Assembly (NCBI RefSeq): GCF_009730915.1
Contig: NC_052475.1
Span: forward strand, 1-64,000
Direction: 5' to 3'
Source of the DNA: Dioscorea cayenensis subsp. rotundata
Lineage: Eukaryota; Streptophyta; Magnoliopsida; Dioscoreales; Dioscoreaceae
DNA: 64,000 bases
Below are positions 63,898 through 64,000 of this stretch, one piece after another. A program made the position numbers and the translations under genes. The first letter of the stretch is position 1. Every line of letters starts with the position of its first letter. The notes under the pieces were generated by a model. It searched no databases. It had not been told where the DNA came from and saw only the letters and a list, made by a program, of their open reading frames with translations.

Positions 63898-64000
63898 GGG
63901 CGTGTTTGGTTCGCCGAAGTGGAAGCCGAAGTGACTGAACCGGTGAGTTCCCAATGACTTCCTTGTGTTTGGTTCGCGGAAGTGGATTCCGAAATGCTGA
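63898..64000. mobile_element. Transposon-like end cut by the window edge
   Basis: GGGCGTGTTTGGTTCGCCGAAGT follows TTAA at 63894-63897. This start is typical of plant hAT or Harbinger MITEs. A second copy of the unit (TGTTTGGTTCGCGGAAGTGGA) begins near 63966. Only the first 103 bp are inside the window, so family and length are undetermined. Confidence 0.4.

Noticed and set aside
1-64000. tRNA, rRNA and conserved microRNA genes
   Set aside because: I looked for T-arm (GGTTCGAATC-like) motifs and for well-known mature microRNA sequences by eye and saw none. A covariance-model search could still find some.

Overview
The window is nuclear DNA of a flowering plant. The gene set is purely plant: a DYW-type PPR protein, phytosulfokine precursor, arogenate dehydratase, the chloroplast import protein TIC100, U2AF35, and a CslA mannan synthase. 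Genes carry GT-AG introns and sit in AT-rich spacers full of (TA)n and other microsatellites. One very GC-rich intronless gene (arogenate dehydratase) beside AT-rich neighbours suggests a monocot, probably not a grass; this is inference. I see no operon, CRISPR array, rRNA or tRNA gene.

Layout: 0.8-5.3 kb, a decayed Ty1/copia retroelement with short LTRs. 6.2-7.1 kb (-), a DUF868 protein. 7.4-12.7 kb, gene-free spacer. 13.0-15.8 kb (+), a DYW PPR protein. 16.4-17.8 kb (+), a METTL13/spermidine-synthase-like methyltransferase. 21.0-21.7 kb (-), an unknown acidic protein with an EAR-like DLNLRL motif. 24.5-25.1 kb (-), a three-exon phytosulfokine precursor reconstructed from splice sites. 28.3-29.6 kb (-), arogenate/prephenate dehydratase. 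31.5-37.1 kb (-), TIC100. 39.1-39.9 kb (+), an At4g22758-like (DUF7054) protein. 40.6-41.4 kb, a non-autonomous hAT-like transposon. 42.3-44.5 kb (-), U2AF35. 44.6-58.2 kb, a gene-poor block holding a Harbinger-like MITE, a MITE inside a TA microsatellite, several LINE tails and a 3.9-kb 5'-truncated LINE. 58.3-63.1 kb (+), CslA. A further transposon-like end begins at about 63.9 kb and runs off the window.

The genes do not form one pathway; they are ordinary neighbours acting in the nucleus (U2AF35), plastid (TIC100, arogenate dehydratase), organelle RNA editing (PPR), Golgi (CslA) and secreted signalling (PSK). The main window-level observation is that five conserved genes, and probably a sixth, are each interrupted only by one to four single-base indels, mostly in short homopolymers. 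Correcting them gives whole-codon lengths in every case where the gene is complete. This looks more like residual assembly error than gene death. I did not find a convincing undescribed biological system.
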